Shown here: positions 7,090 to 16,900 of the stretch, in pieces
How the letters are laid out: the number at the start of each line of letters is the position of its first letter
Position numbering within the stretch: the first letter of the stretch is position 1
Virus record (IMG/VR): IMGVR_UViG_3300044837_000044
Coordinates: 1 to 45,414 of that record
Reading direction: 5' to 3' (one strand)
Length of the DNA stretch: 45,414 nt
Source: a virus
The notes under the pieces: model-generated
Databases searched by the model: none
Told to the model about the DNA's origin: nothing
Seen by the model: only the letters and a program-made list of their open reading frames with translations
Made by a program: the position numbers and the translations under genes

Positions 7090-9042
7090 ATGGACCACCA
7101 GCCCGAAGCATATAAGAGATTCTACGCTAATTATCTTCGGCGCTCTGATGCCGATCAGAAAAGGCTGGTGGAATCATGGAAGTTTTTCTCCGGCCTGAAG
7201 AACGGCCAATGGAATGAATCCGCGGTGATGCAGATGGAGGCTGAAGGCCGTCCCATTACCACGTTCAATTTCATCCAGAACAAAGTTCTGACGCTAGCCG
7301 GTAGCTTCTCGACTAATCAGTACGAGACGAAGTTCACCGAAGACATCGGCCGCTCCGCTAGCGAAGCGATGCTGATGCAAGAACTCTACATGATGGACCG
7401 TGACCGCTGCGGACTGAAGATAGAGCGCCTGCAATTTCTGCTCGCCTTCCTCGTCAATACCGGCGTGATGGAAATCTACAAGGACTACCGCCATTCTCCG
7501 TTCGGCAACGTGGGCTTCCGCTACCGCGACAAGACCAAGATCTTTACGGACCCAGACTGGGCCACGTTCGACGTGAACGACAACAAGCGGATATTTGCTC
7601 ACGACTTTTACGACGCCGAGCAGATCGTGGATCGATACGGCCGGAAGAATTCCGAAGTGTCGGAAGCCTACGAACGCCTTCAGCATTATCTGGATGACCC
7701 TTCCGATAGAACCTCAGATGTGGACAAGATTTCGGATCGCTCACCGGAATATTTCGATTCCATGTCGAACAAGTACAAGGTCGTGGAATGCACCGAGATG
7801 CGCAACGTGTTCAAGGCACAGCTCTACAACGTGCGTACCGGCGATTGGCTCCCAGTTATGGACGAGAAGGTGGCTCGTGCCCGCCTGAAGCTCCGCCTGC
7901 CGGAAAATGCCGACCTACGCATGCTTCCGCGGCATTTCAAAGAATGCTGGCGCTACACCATCTGCCCCGCGCTTGGTCGTGATCTGGTTCTCGACAACGG
8001 GCCGGACCCGCTTCAGATCGAGCGTTACCCGTTCTTCTTCGGATCCGCTCTGAATCTGAATGGAGAACGCCAAGGCGTCGTGGATCCCCTGAAGGATCCG
8101 CAGGCCACGTACAATAAGCGCGAATCGACCATGACTCATTGGCAGATGACCTCCGCCAACGGCGTGGAATTCATCGAAGAAGGAGCGATGGAAGATGAAG
8201 AGCTGATGCGCTACATGCGCACCGGCAACAAGCCCGGGACCAAGTACAGGGTTGCGGATGGCGCGAACCAAGCGAAGAAGATCATGATCAAGGATCGCGG
8301 CACGCCCCCTTCCGACTTGTGGACTTCCGGAGACCGCGCTGTGGCCATGGCTGACCGTATCTACGCCCCCCCGGCTTCGCAGGGAGCGGCTGGGAAGTCT
8401 GGCGAATCGGCAAAGTTGTTCGATGAAAAACGCCAGCAGGCCCTGGTGTCTTTGCAGCCCATGGAAGAAGTTCTCATGGATCTGGAGCGCCAATACGGCG
8501 AAGCCTACTTCATGGCGGCAAAGCAGACCTACAGCGGATTCCCTCGCGAGATCAAGAACAAGAAGAATGGTAATATCATTCGTCTCAATATTCCGACCGA
8601 GGACGGAAGAACCGTCAACGACATCTCGAAGATACAGCGCATTGACGTTACTATTACGCAGTCTCCCGAGTCGAAGACCATCAAGGAAGACCGCTTGAAT
8701 GTTTTCTCTCAAACGAGAAACATGGTGACGAGCCCTGTCTCGCAGGCCGTGCTGGACAAGAAGATCATCGAATATCTTCCCGGCATTTCCGACGAAGACC
8801 GCGCCGAGTTCCTGCCTGTGCTTCAGAAGAATATCGACGTTCTCGAAGCGCGTATGGATGCGGAGCTGGCCCAGATTCGCCAAGCAAGTCAGCAACAGAA
8901 TCAACCCGGGGCTGCTGCGGCTGGCCCGAGCGCTCCGGGAAGCACTCCCGCGGAAGGAGGTGGCCAATCCGTTGAAGGTAAGGCTATGCCTACCGATTCC
9001 GGTATGCCGGTTGACGCGCGCGCACAGAACCAGATGGGATAG
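7090..9042 (+). CDS. Portal protein (P22-type)
   Basis: 650 residues from ATG 7090, preceded by AAGAAGGA; the frame is open to 6970 but that part overlaps the previous gene. It forms the dodecameric DNA gate at one capsid vertex. The N-terminus with EAEGRPITTFNFIQNKV and the following long mixed alpha/beta body match portals of podoviruses. The C-terminus from about residue 600 is Ala/Gln/Pro/Gly-rich and probably disordered. It stands in the usual place, before the lysis and scaffold-capsid genes. Confidence 0.9.
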   Translation: MDHQPEAYKRFYANYLRRSDADQKRLVESWKFFSGLKNGQWNESAVMQMEAEGRPITTFNFIQNKVLTLAGSFSTNQYETKFTEDIGRSASEAMLMQELYMMDRDRCGLKIERLQFLLAFLVNTGVMEIYKDYRHSPFGNVGFRYRDKTKIFTDPDWATFDVNDNKRIFAHDFYDAEQIVDRYGRKNSEVSEAYERLQHYLDDPSDRTSDVDKISDRSPEYFDSMSNKYKVVECTEMRNVFKAQLYNVRTGDWLPVMDEKVARARLKLRLPENADLRMLPRHFKECWRYTICPALGRDLVLDNGPDPLQIERYPFFFGSALNLNGERQGVVDPLKDPQATYNKRESTMTHWQMTSANGVEFIEEGAMEDEELMRYMRTGNKPGTKYRVADGANQAKKIMIKDRGTPPSDLWTSGDRAVAMADRIYAPPASQGAAGKSGESAKLFDEKRQQALVSLQPMEEVLMDLERQYGEAYFMAAKQTYSGFPREIKNKKNGNIIRLNIPTEDGRTVNDISKIQRIDVTITQSPESKTIKEDRLNVFSQTRNMVTSPVSQAVLDKKIIEYLPGISDEDRAEFLPVLQKNIDVLEARMDAELAQIRQASQQQNQPGAAAAGPSAPGSTPAEGGGQSVEGKAMPTDSGMPVDARAQNQMG

Positions 9043-9050
9043 GAGGAATT

Positions 9051-9470
9051 ATGTTCGACGTACTTTCATTAATTGGTGGTGGCTTGGGCGGCGCGATGCG
9101 CGTCGTCCCGGAAGTGATGAAGCTATTGCAGGCCAAGGACGAGCGAAAGCACGAACTGGCCATGACCAAGGTGCAGCTTGAAATCGACGCCCAGCGTTCC
9201 AAGGGTCAGATCGACGTTCTACAAGCCCAAGGCGAGAACTCCGACATCGCCGGGCAGCAGGCAATTTTCCTGGAGGCCATCAAGAGCCAAGGACAACTTA
9301 CCGGCGTGAAGTGGATCGATGCCTTGAACGCCACGGTGAGGCCGGTGATCACGTATTGGTGGCTTTTGTTGTTCACCACTTACAAGATCGCTACCCTATG
9401 CGATGCCTGGGGTGACATCAAGACCGCAAATGAATTTGGAGACCGTATCTGGGACGCAAACGACTGGTGA
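9051..9470 (+). CDS. Holin-like membrane protein, interrupted by an in-frame TGA
   Basis: 139 residues as annotated, start set by TAGGAGGAATT just upstream. Residues 1-90 form a Gly-rich start and a charged amphipathic helix; 96-116 (VRPVITYWWLLLFTTYKIA) is a membrane segment. Related phage proteins, often called holins, go on with a second C-terminal membrane segment; here the same frame does so after the TGA at 9468-9470. The product is therefore either truncated, made in two forms by readthrough, or the TGA is a mutation or sequencing error. It directly precedes the endolysin. Confidence 0.75.
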   Translation: MFDVLSLIGGGLGGAMRVVPEVMKLLQAKDERKHELAMTKVQLEIDAQRSKGQIDVLQAQGENSDIAGQQAIFLEAIKSQGQLTGVKWIDALNATVRPVITYWWLLLFTTYKIATLCDAWGDIKTANEFGDRIWDANDW

Positions 9471-9533
9471 ATTCTCTCCATGATCATCACGTTCTGGTTC
9501 GTGGATCGCGTCTTCAAGCACCAGAAGAAATGA
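9468..9533 (+). other. In-frame continuation of the holin-like gene after TGA (second membrane segment)
   Basis: After TGA 9468-9470 the same frame stays open for 20 codons and encodes ILSMIITFWFVDRVFKHQKK, which fits the conserved hydrophobic end (a pattern like IIxFWFxxRxF) of this protein family without a gap. It stops at TGA 9531-9533, which overlaps the endolysin ATG (ATGA). An internal ATG at 9480 would allow re-initiation. Confidence 0.75.
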
Positions 9534-9946
9534 AAACCCTGGTCCAGCTCATAAAGGCATTCGAGGGGCTGCGCCTGCGGTCCTACCTATGCCCCGCCAG
9601 GGTCTGGACAATTGGGTATGGTTCCACGGGTAAAGACATCGGCCCTGGCCTCGTATGGACCGCGGAGCAGGCCGAGGCACGTATGCTGAAGGATGCGTCT
9701 GGATACTTGTCTGCGGCCCGGCGGCTCTGCCCGGCACTCTCTGGCGACCGCCTGGAGGCCGTAGCAGACTTCGCTTACAACCTGGGTATCGCGCGCTTGG
9801 CCGGTTCCACGCTGCGCCGACGCATAAACGCTGGCGATATTATCGGAGCTTCAGAAGAATTTGAAAAGTGGGTTTTTGCAGGAGGAATCAAGCTGAACGG
9901 CCTGAAACTCCGCAGGCACGCCGAGAAGATGGCGTTTCTGAAGTAA
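9530..9946 (+). CDS. Endolysin, GH24 lysozyme
   Basis: 138 residues from ATG 9530; the frame opens earlier at 9467, but the family N-terminus fits 9530. It cleaves peptidoglycan at lysis. The catalytic spacing E12-x8-C21-x5-T27 equals the E11-x8-D20-x5-T26 triad of T4 lysozyme, with Cys replacing Asp, a known variant in phage enzymes. VWTIGYGSTG (25-34) is the family signature. No signal peptide is evident, so export should rely on a holin. The start lacks a good ribosome site and overlaps the stop of the extended holin frame, suggesting coupling. Confidence 0.93.
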   Translation: MKTLVQLIKAFEGLRLRSYLCPARVWTIGYGSTGKDIGPGLVWTAEQAEARMLKDASGYLSAARRLCPALSGDRLEAVADFAYNLGIARLAGSTLRRRINAGDIIGASEEFEKWVFAGGIKLNGLKLRRHAEKMAFLK

Positions 9947-9947
9947 A

Positions 9948-10032
9948 GTCCAGGGAGTGGCGTCAAATACGGTTTCCGGCCGGAACCTGTATAGACGAGA
10001 AGCAAGGTTGACGAACCTTCCGCTCCCTGGAC
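9948..10032 (+). other. Three-way-junction RNA candidate between endolysin and scaffold genes
   Basis: The 85-base stretch can fold almost completely. Closing stem GTCCAGGGAG 9948-9957 with CTCCCTGGAC 10023-10032, extended by three more pairs (9958-9960 with 10020-10022). Arm 2: CGTC 9961-9964 with GACG 9994-9997, ATAC 9967-9970 with GTAT 9989-9992, then GGTTxCC with GGAACC around loop GGCC. Arm 3: AAGGTT 10004-10009 with AACCTT 10014-10019, loop GACG. No T-run follows, so it is not a normal intrinsic terminator; the hammerhead core sequence is absent. It ends four bases before a -35 box. It might be an RNase site, a ribozyme or a regulatory element. Confidence 0.65.
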
Positions 10033-10035
10033 CCC

Positions 10036-10064
10036 TTGACAAAATTCCGTTTTCACCTCATAAT
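10036..10064 (+). promoter_or_regulatory. Sigma-70-type promoter for scaffold and capsid
   Basis: TTGACA (10036-10041), 17-bp spacer, CATAAT (10059-10064). It lies between the three-way-junction element and the scaffold start and would drive scaffold and capsid up to the terminator at 12447. Confidence 0.8.
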
Positions 10065-10115
10065 CAGACCATACCCAAAAGGCCGCCTGACCGGCGCAAC
10101 CCCAAGGAAAGAAGG

Positions 10116-11207
10116 ATGTCAATGAAATCCGTAGGCAAGAAGTACGAAGTCAACGACGAGCTGATCCAGAAACTGGACAAGGGAGACCTCAAGTGGTCGG
10201 ACCTGGACCCGGAAACGGAAGCCGCCGCAGGCGCTTATCTCGATAAGCTGGACACGTCCGCTCCGGAGACCCCGGACGCGCAAACCATCCAAGGCGAACC
10301 CGAGATCAAGCAGGAAGAGTCCGTGACTCCCCCGAAGGGATTCGTGGACGGGAAGCGTTTCAAGGAGAAGGCCGACGCGGCCAGCGATTTCGAGAACAAG
10401 TGGAGGTCGGAGCAACGCGCCCGGCTCGAACTGGAGGCCAAGCTGAAAGCGAAGGAACAGGAGCCCATTCAGGCCCCTACCCTCGACAAGGTTTGGACGG
10501 ACGAGGCGCAGATTGATCTGCATACCAAGTTCGCGGAGCTACAGCGGAAGGTGGAGTCATTCGAGGGAGAGCGCAAGCAAACCCTGGAAGAGGCTCGCGC
10601 CGAGAAGTTGTCCGCACAGAACGAGACCGAGATGCAAATGCTGCGGTCCAACCCATTGTTCAAGAGCGCCATTCCTACCGAGGGCAACTTGGAGCAGATC
10701 GAGAAGGTGTACGCCGACTTTTTCTACGCCACGGGAGCCACGGCACAGGACGCAACCCCGGTGAAGAAATATTTCGAGGATACCGAGTTCCGCAAGAGCT
10801 TGGAAGCTAAAGGGGTAAAAGCTCCTAAGGACTTCGAGAAAATCAACAACATCCTGCAAGTAAAAGCTCTGCGCGACAAATATCGGCAAGTCGATCCTGA
10901 CTTCAAGATGACGGATGCCTACGTCAGTTTCATGGCCAAGAGCAACAAGTTGCCGAGCATGTTCGTGGAGGAACGCCTGAAGGGCGCGGCCGAAGTAGCC
11001 GATAAACTCCATGGGATCGCCAACGAAACCATCACCATGACGCCCGGTTTGACCTCCGGTGCTGTTCAAGATTCCTGGTCCGACGCCCAGATGTTGAAAT
11101 GGATGAATGAGCATCCGCATCCCAAGACGAAGGACGAGCGTGCGACTTTCGCGCGTATCGAGGGGATTCTGGATCAGCGCGCCGCGCAGGCCCAGCAGGG
11201 TTACTAA
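10116..11207 (+). CDS. Scaffolding protein (by position and composition)
   Basis: 363 residues from ATG 10116, with AGGA seven bases upstream; ATG 10122 is an alternative, and the open frame back to 9957 crosses the promoter, so it is not coding. Highly charged, helical and Glu/Lys-rich, with a long coiled-coil-like segment around residues 85-170 and few hydrophobic clusters, typical of scaffolds that guide capsid assembly and then leave. It sits directly before the capsid gene. I do not recognise it by motif. Confidence 0.7.
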   Translation: MSMKSVGKKYEVNDELIQKLDKGDLKWSDLDPETEAAAGAYLDKLDTSAPETPDAQTIQGEPEIKQEESVTPPKGFVDGKRFKEKADAASDFENKWRSEQRARLELEAKLKAKEQEPIQAPTLDKVWTDEAQIDLHTKFAELQRKVESFEGERKQTLEEARAEKLSAQNETEMQMLRSNPLFKSAIPTEGNLEQIEKVYADFFYATGATAQDATPVKKYFEDTEFRKSLEAKGVKAPKDFEKINNILQVKALRDKYRQVDPDFKMTDAYVSFMAKSNKLPSMFVEERLKGAAEVADKLHGIANETITMTPGLTSGAVQDSWSDAQMLKWMNEHPHPKTKDERATFARIEGILDQRAAQAQQGY

Positions 11208-11222
11208 GAAAGGGATTCTGTA

Positions 11223-12440
11223 ATGTACAGACCGACCACCAATCTCCAGCAAAAGCGCTGGGATACCAAGGCCGTCATCGAGACGGCAACCATCGACGTA
11301 CTCTCCGACTTTTCGGGGCTCTACGCCGGGAACAAGCGTTCCATTCCCATGGCCACGAACGTCAAGTTCGACCTGAAGGGCAAGCGTTCCGGCGTCATGT
11401 TCATGCTCAAGCGCATCTCCGGAGCTGGCGTGACCGGGCGCGAAGTTCTGCTCGGCAACGAACAGGACCAGGATACCCGCGAACAGTTGGTCTATGCCAA
11501 CGACGTGGCGCAAGCTATCGGCACCGAGCAATACGGTATCGACGCGAACGAGAAGTCTCCCTATGGCCTCTTGGCTGCGGTCCAGCCCGAGCTGACTGAC
11601 TGGATGAAGGAGATCAAGGGCCAGTACCAACGTCAGGCCTTGCTCCAGAAGTATTCGGTCAACCTGACCGTCGCCCCCCACAGCCTGACCCAGGCGTGGA
11701 ACGAAAACATCCTGGTGAAAAACGTCGCCATGGTGACCGGAGCGGCCAATGCCGCCAACGTGCAGCCCGACTACCAGAGCGCGGCCTCCGCCGCCGTGTA
11801 CCTGGAAATGATCGGTGACGCCATCACCTCGGCCGGTTCGACCGCCGCGGCGAACTGGGACGTTCGGTTCCTGAATCGGATCATCTACTGGGCTACCGTA
11901 GTCAAGAAGATTGCTCCCTTGTCCAACGGCAAGTACCTCGTCCTGGTGCCCTCGCGTCAGGCGGCTCTGCTGAAGGATCCTCAGTCCACGACTTCCATCC
12001 CCGGGTTGTTCATCAACTCGAACGTGCTGGAATTCGCCAAGGTCGGAAGCGATCAGTACCTCGGGGATTTCGGTCCCCTGATGCTGTTCGAGGATCCTCG
12101 CTCGCCCGTCGTGGTTCGCGGTGGCTCCAACGGCTCCTGGACCCTGACCGCCTACTACAAGGGCGCAGGGGATGACGACGACCGTACCGCCGCTTCCGGC
12201 GACGTGTACGACGTGGGCTTCCTCCTGGGAGATATGGCCACCATCGAAGGCGAGTACGAAGCTCCCCACTTCGAGGACGAACTCCAGAACTACGGGAAGA
12301 TCAAGGGCATCGGCATCTGCGCCGGGTTCGGGTTCCAGCGTTCGGTCTGGGTGAACGATAACTCGTCCGAAACCCGCAGCAAGACGATCAATCAGTCGTC
12401 CATGGTTCTGTTGGCCTACGCCAGCACCATCACCGCCTAA
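11223..12440 (+). CDS. Major capsid protein (DUF4043 / N4 gp56-like)
   Basis: 405 residues, with AAAGGGATTCTGT before the ATG. Composition, length, lack of repeats and C-terminal beta-rich half fit an HK97-fold capsid protein of the DUF4043 group: SLTQAWNENILVKN, then IPGLFINSNVL and LLAYASTITA at the end. It follows the scaffold and is the last gene before a strong terminator, the usual arrangement for the most abundant virion protein. Codon use is strongly biased towards C-ending codons. Confidence 0.8.
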   Translation: MYRPTTNLQQKRWDTKAVIETATIDVLSDFSGLYAGNKRSIPMATNVKFDLKGKRSGVMFMLKRISGAGVTGREVLLGNEQDQDTREQLVYANDVAQAIGTEQYGIDANEKSPYGLLAAVQPELTDWMKEIKGQYQRQALLQKYSVNLTVAPHSLTQAWNENILVKNVAMVTGAANAANVQPDYQSAASAAVYLEMIGDAITSAGSTAAANWDVRFLNRIIYWATVVKKIAPLSNGKYLVLVPSRQAALLKDPQSTTSIPGLFINSNVLEFAKVGSDQYLGDFGPLMLFEDPRSPVVVRGGSNGSWTLTAYYKGAGDDDDRTAASGDVYDVGFLLGDMATIEGEYEAPHFEDELQNYGKIKGIGICAGFGFQRSVWVNDNSSETRSKTINQSSMVLLAYASTITA

Positions 12441-12446
12441 CCGCGG

Positions 12447-12477
12447 GCCGGGCTCTCTCGGGGGCCCGGCTTTTTTT
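12447..12477 (+). terminator. Strong intrinsic terminator after the capsid gene
   Basis: Perfect 7-bp stem GCCGGGC (12447-12453) with GCCCGGC (12464-12470), 10-base loop, then seven T (12471-12477). It lies 7 bases after the capsid stop and would limit expression of downstream genes relative to capsid. Confidence 0.92.
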
Positions 12478-12509
12478 CTTTCATCACAATCTGTTTTAAG
12501 GATAAAAAA

Positions 12510-13220
12510 ATGAAGTTCATCGAATGCAAGGTCCAGCACCTCTCCCGTCCCGTGAAAACCCGCACCTCCATCTCCGGTTTCGAGGGCCCTTCGGCCAAGA
12601 CCGAACTGGATGACGGATTCGGCGTGCCCACCATGAAAGGCATGCTCACCCCTTCCTACTCCTGCTGGTACGAGCAGACCGGCATGGAAGACAACAGCCC
12701 TACCTATGACGGCACCATCAATGTGCCCGATACGAAGGCCAACCGATACAAGATCGCACAGTCCGTGCGCGCCAAAGACCTTCGCGTGAAGGATCGCAAC
12801 ATGGAAACCCAGATCCTGGGAGAGCATCCCTTCGTCAGCCGTGCCGCGGCCCCGCGTCAGTACAGCTTGATCGCGGAGATGCCCGAGGACTTCGACGGTT
12901 CCAAGGTGGTCCTGCGCTCCGGAACCCATGCCATCGTGGACATGGACCCCATCAACGATCCGCACGCCCAGGTTCAGGAAGGCGAGTTCACCGAGGTAAA
13001 GACCTCGACGTCTCCCGAAAAGGAACCAGTGGACGAAGCCGTGAAGCTCGCCGCCCCCGTCGTGGCCGTCAGCGTGGCCGCTGCCCGTCAGGGAGGTCTC
13101 CCGCCGCAGGCCACTTCCGCGCCCAAGGGTTTCGACCCCAAAGCGGTCCAGGAGCGCGCCAAGGCCGTGAAGGCCGAAGCCGCAGCGGCCAAGACCGAGG
13201 ATTCCGAAGTAAAGGAGTAA
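12510..13220 (+). CDS. Hypothetical virion-region protein
   Basis: 236 residues. The first 160 look globular, with beta-type segments; the last 75 are Ala/Lys/Glu/Pro-rich and probably disordered (KAVKAEAAAAKTEDSEVKE). A purine-rich TAAGGA lies upstream of the ATG. It sits between capsid and head-tail adaptor, so a head-completion or decoration role is possible, but there is no motif to support one. Confidence 0.75.
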   Translation: MKFIECKVQHLSRPVKTRTSISGFEGPSAKTELDDGFGVPTMKGMLTPSYSCWYEQTGMEDNSPTYDGTINVPDTKANRYKIAQSVRAKDLRVKDRNMETQILGEHPFVSRAAAPRQYSLIAEMPEDFDGSKVVLRSGTHAIVDMDPINDPHAQVQEGEFTEVKTSTSPEKEPVDEAVKLAAPVVAVSVAAARQGGLPPQATSAPKGFDPKAVQERAKAVKAEAAAAKTEDSEVKE

Positions 13221-13223
13221 TCC

Positions 13224-13922
13224 GTGAGAACGTCGCAGTACATATCTTGGCTCACTCAGAGAATCGCGGGAAACCTGTTTTCCCGGGACCAACTACGTGA
13301 TGCCGTAAACCAAGTCCAGAATGAAATCCTGGGCCGGGACATCAAGTACATGCGAATGAATCCGGATCCTTTCATCCATACGACGGCGGGGACGTTCCTT
13401 TATACGGCGTCCTCCGCCATCTTCTCCGGCGTGGACAACGCCACGCAGAAGGATATTCGCGTCGTCAAGCGCGTCTATACCTACAACGTCCGCAATACTC
13501 GGAACTTCGCCTATGGCGGCTGGGATCGGCTATCGCACCGTCCCGACTCCTTCGTGAACGCTTATTCATCCGACGAAACGGACCTGTCCTTCGACGGCAT
13601 GCCGAGCATTTCCCCATCCTCTTCGGACGCGACGGTTTCTTTCTGGCGCGAGAATGACCCCGGCACGCAAACGGAAGACCTTCGGGCCGTGGCCTACTTT
13701 TGGCCGAATCAGATTACCAGCGAGAACATTCAGCTCATGATCCCGGATAATTTCCAACGCCTTCTCCTGAAGGCCGGAGTGCTGCGAGATCTCGAAGCTA
13801 CCGAATATGGACGTGGTGACAATTGGGACGATGTTTTTGAAAAGCAACTCGTCAAGTTCGATCTATGGGCCAATGGAATCACCGTTACTGCCGGAGGGGC
13901 CACCCCCCCCAGGGAGGTTTAA
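13224..13922 (+). CDS. Head-tail adaptor-like protein
   Basis: 232 residues from GTG 13224 with AAGGAG six bases before it. The N-terminal helix with FSRDQLRDAVNQVQNEI and a later beta-rich region resemble adaptor proteins of the P22 gp4 type that bind under the portal. The order capsid, unknown, adaptor, tail protein supports this. The match is by general look and position, not by a defined signature. It ends directly against the next GTG. Confidence 0.6.
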   Translation: MRTSQYISWLTQRIAGNLFSRDQLRDAVNQVQNEILGRDIKYMRMNPDPFIHTTAGTFLYTASSAIFSGVDNATQKDIRVVKRVYTYNVRNTRNFAYGGWDRLSHRPDSFVNAYSSDETDLSFDGMPSISPSSSDATVSFWRENDPGTQTEDLRAVAYFWPNQITSENIQLMIPDNFQRLLLKAGVLRDLEATEYGRGDNWDDVFEKQLVKFDLWANGITVTAGGATPPREV

Positions 13923-16900
13923 GTGTCCTACCGACTACCCCGTAAGACTCGCCCGCAAGGCGACGTTGAAATCTATGGCGGCCCGCTGAAGCAGAACAAC
14001 TTCAATGGCGGCATGAACATCGACTCCCCAGCCTCAGAAATCAGGCCCGATGAAATCGCTTATGGCAGCAATGTCATCTGCCGAGAGAGAAGCATCGAAA
14101 GCAGGCCGGGAACCAGAGCCTATTACCACTCCGAGCAGTATGCGAGCGGAGATTTGCAGGGCATCCTGGAATTGAACAACAGCGGTATCGTGGCTGCCGT
14201 TGACGCAAGGCTCCTATTCAAGGCCGAAACTGGGATTACCGCGAATCTCGGATCTCCGATTCACAAGGCGAATTATGTCGCTGCCGATTTAGGTGAATAC
14301 GATCTAGGAACTGGCGATGCAAAGATCTGCCCGTACAACAACGGGTGCTTGGTTTTCACGTCCTCGAAGATCAGCTTCTGGCCTGGGTATGGCGGAGTGT
14401 TTCAAGCCAACGCTCCGAACCCGGTTCATGGTCTTCCGTCTTCCGGTAGCGCCGCCTTCAAGTACAATTACTTGGTGACGCTTTCGAGAATCGTAACCTC
14501 CAGCGGAACAACCAGACTTGATCGGTATGTTTCCGATGCGATACTCCTGCACGAATCCGGCACGAACGGAAATCGGTATGTCTCCGCCGGAACTTCGACG
14601 GCAAGGGATACGGATTACGGTGTATTCCAGCAGGCTTCAGCCATAGCGAGCGGTTCCTCGAACACTATCTCGAATACAGTTCTGAAGGGCCTTTTCGGAT
14701 CGCAAGGAACTCCCACGGACGACTCGGCCTCTCCTCACTTCACGCATGCTACGATATGGAGAACGAGAGACTATGGAGCCGCTGGAGTAGCTCTTGGGAA
14801 CAGCTCTGCAATATACTACTGGGTTGGTGACGTGGAACGTGACGCCATATTCAACTCGGCGGCCACGTTTACGGATGGATTCACTGACGACAGCATCCAG
14901 AACACCGGCCTTATCCTGAAGTCGCAGCAATTCTTACCCATGGACCCTGGGGCCTGTGGAACCGTTTGCGACGGATGGATTTTCGTTTCCAACCGGGTCA
15001 GCAGCGTAATGAATTACTGCCAGACTGCCGGTTCTCCGGAGCTGTTCGGATACCACTTCAAGACTCTCCAGAATTGGAAGTTCCCGTCTGCCGTCAGCGC
15101 GCTTGAATTCAACCAGGATATTCTGTCCATCTTTCTCAGGAATTCGACGTATATCTGCAATATGACTTCGTTCACGACGGATGTATCGAAGATCCAATAC
15201 ATCCCCGTTCTGAACTACATCAAAATGGTGGATGGAAAAATAGGCGTTTCGGATTGGGGATCCATAGACAAGGTGGATTTAAACACTCTGATAGCCGTAT
15301 GCAGCGACGGGACGGTTAGAACGTGGGATACGACCAAGTGGGGAAATGATCTGGCGTTTGAAAAGGTATCCTCAGAGATTCAGAAAATAGCCGCCGGGTC
15401 AGTCGGAAAGTTTTATTCCGGAGCGTATTACCTCTGGTACAGGATAGACTCTTCGAGTTCTTATACCACGAAGCTGTTGCGGTACGGATACGGCGGAAAA
15501 GCCGGAAGCGGATGGACCTACTATACCAACTTCCCGCAGACCCCTCTCAAAACCGGAGCCTTCATAGCCGAAGGTCGGGGAGGCGTTCCGCGTTTGATGG
15601 TACTGAATGCTTCGGACAGGAAATTGTACTGGGTAGAAACCTTCACTCCGTTCACCGGGGCCCAAGACGTCTATGCAGACGGAAACGACCCCATGGTAAG
15701 AATGGAAACGGATCTAGGATTCTACGATCCTTTCTATGAAATGCCCGGTCAGGAAATCTCCTGCGTCGTGAGATTCCGAGAGCTGATTGGAAATTCCGAA
15801 GCGGATGTCTTAGTCCATGACGAAACCTTTAATCGCTGGCGTCCGATGGTGGAGGCGGATGGATACCGATCCGGAATGTCCGTATCCATGTCGGCATACA
15901 AGAATGGTTCCACTACAGCTTTCGAGACCATCACGGAGCAGCCTCGCACCGGATCTCTCAAGTTTACCAAGGAAATAGCCGCGCGCCGCGTGCAGCTCGG
16001 ATTTGCCACTGACACGTCCGCATGGAGGTATGTCGGAATAGAATCAAAGTTCCGCAGCCTGGACAAGCAGAACTACGCCACGGCCGGAGACAACTCTTCT
16101 TCAGAATCCACGATCTCCTATCCTCAGTTCCAAGCCGAGTATGCGACCGACATGAATCTGTGGCTCACCAGGAGAGAAGAGGGTTTGGATCGAGCTACCG
16201 GAGTCCAGATGACCCCGGCCTACGTCGGAAAGCCTGTCTTATCCACCGGGCCGGATACGAAGTCGGAATCCGCATACCACTTCTCAGCCAGCGCCACGGC
16301 GCGGGATTATACGGAGCTGTGGAATTCCACGAACTCCTATTGGACCTATGACGGGGATCAGGACTTCGCAACGTATCCCGGGTATCTCGCTACCTCCGCT
16401 TCCGGATCGGCTCCGGTGTTCAACGGGGGGGCTTTGTTCTCTTATCCGATAAACAACATCGCCGCGTTCCCGCTGAAGATGCGTCATCGCTTGCGCTGCC
16501 TGTCGAACAACTCTTCCACGACGGCATTTTGCATCTTTGATGTCGTGGCTGATGCGGGGTTCGTCGGGGATTTCCTTGCTCTCATTGTGGCCTACGACAA
16601 CGTAACCGGGAATTACCATATCGAAGAGATTGGAACCCAAAACGGAGTTCCGGTGGACAATGTTGTGGATACTGGGATTGTCCGCGTTTCCGATGTAGAA
16701 TTTGTCATCGACATTGAAGTTAACTCCACCGGATGGCTCCTTCATATTATCAACTACGGATTCTTCGTGGCTGGTTCCGGGTATTCCTTCCCAACCGTTG
16801 GATTCATCGACGTGAACGTGCAGAGAACCAATGCCGCCAACCAGGGTATGATCAAGGACTCTCGCATTTATACCGACGAAGGTGGAACCGCGGACGCTCG

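Noticed and set aside
9051-9533. Whole-genome recoding of TGA as a sense codon
   Set aside because: Many well-supported genes end in TGA, often overlapping the next start, so only this one TGA is odd.
9948-10032. Hammerhead ribozyme
   Set aside because: A three-way junction is present, but the CUGANGA and GAAA core is missing on both strands.
9957-10115. N-terminal extension of the scaffold protein
   Set aside because: The frame is open only by chance across the structured element and the promoter; the ribosome site fits 10116.
12447-12477. Riboswitch or attenuator between capsid and next gene
   Set aside because: A simple perfect hairpin followed by seven T explains it fully as a terminator.
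10557-13292. 911-codon minus-strand ORF opposite scaffold and capsid
   Set aside because: Mirror of the strongly GC-ending codons of the plus-strand genes; Gly/His/Val/Leu-rich shadow composition, and it crosses the capsid terminator.
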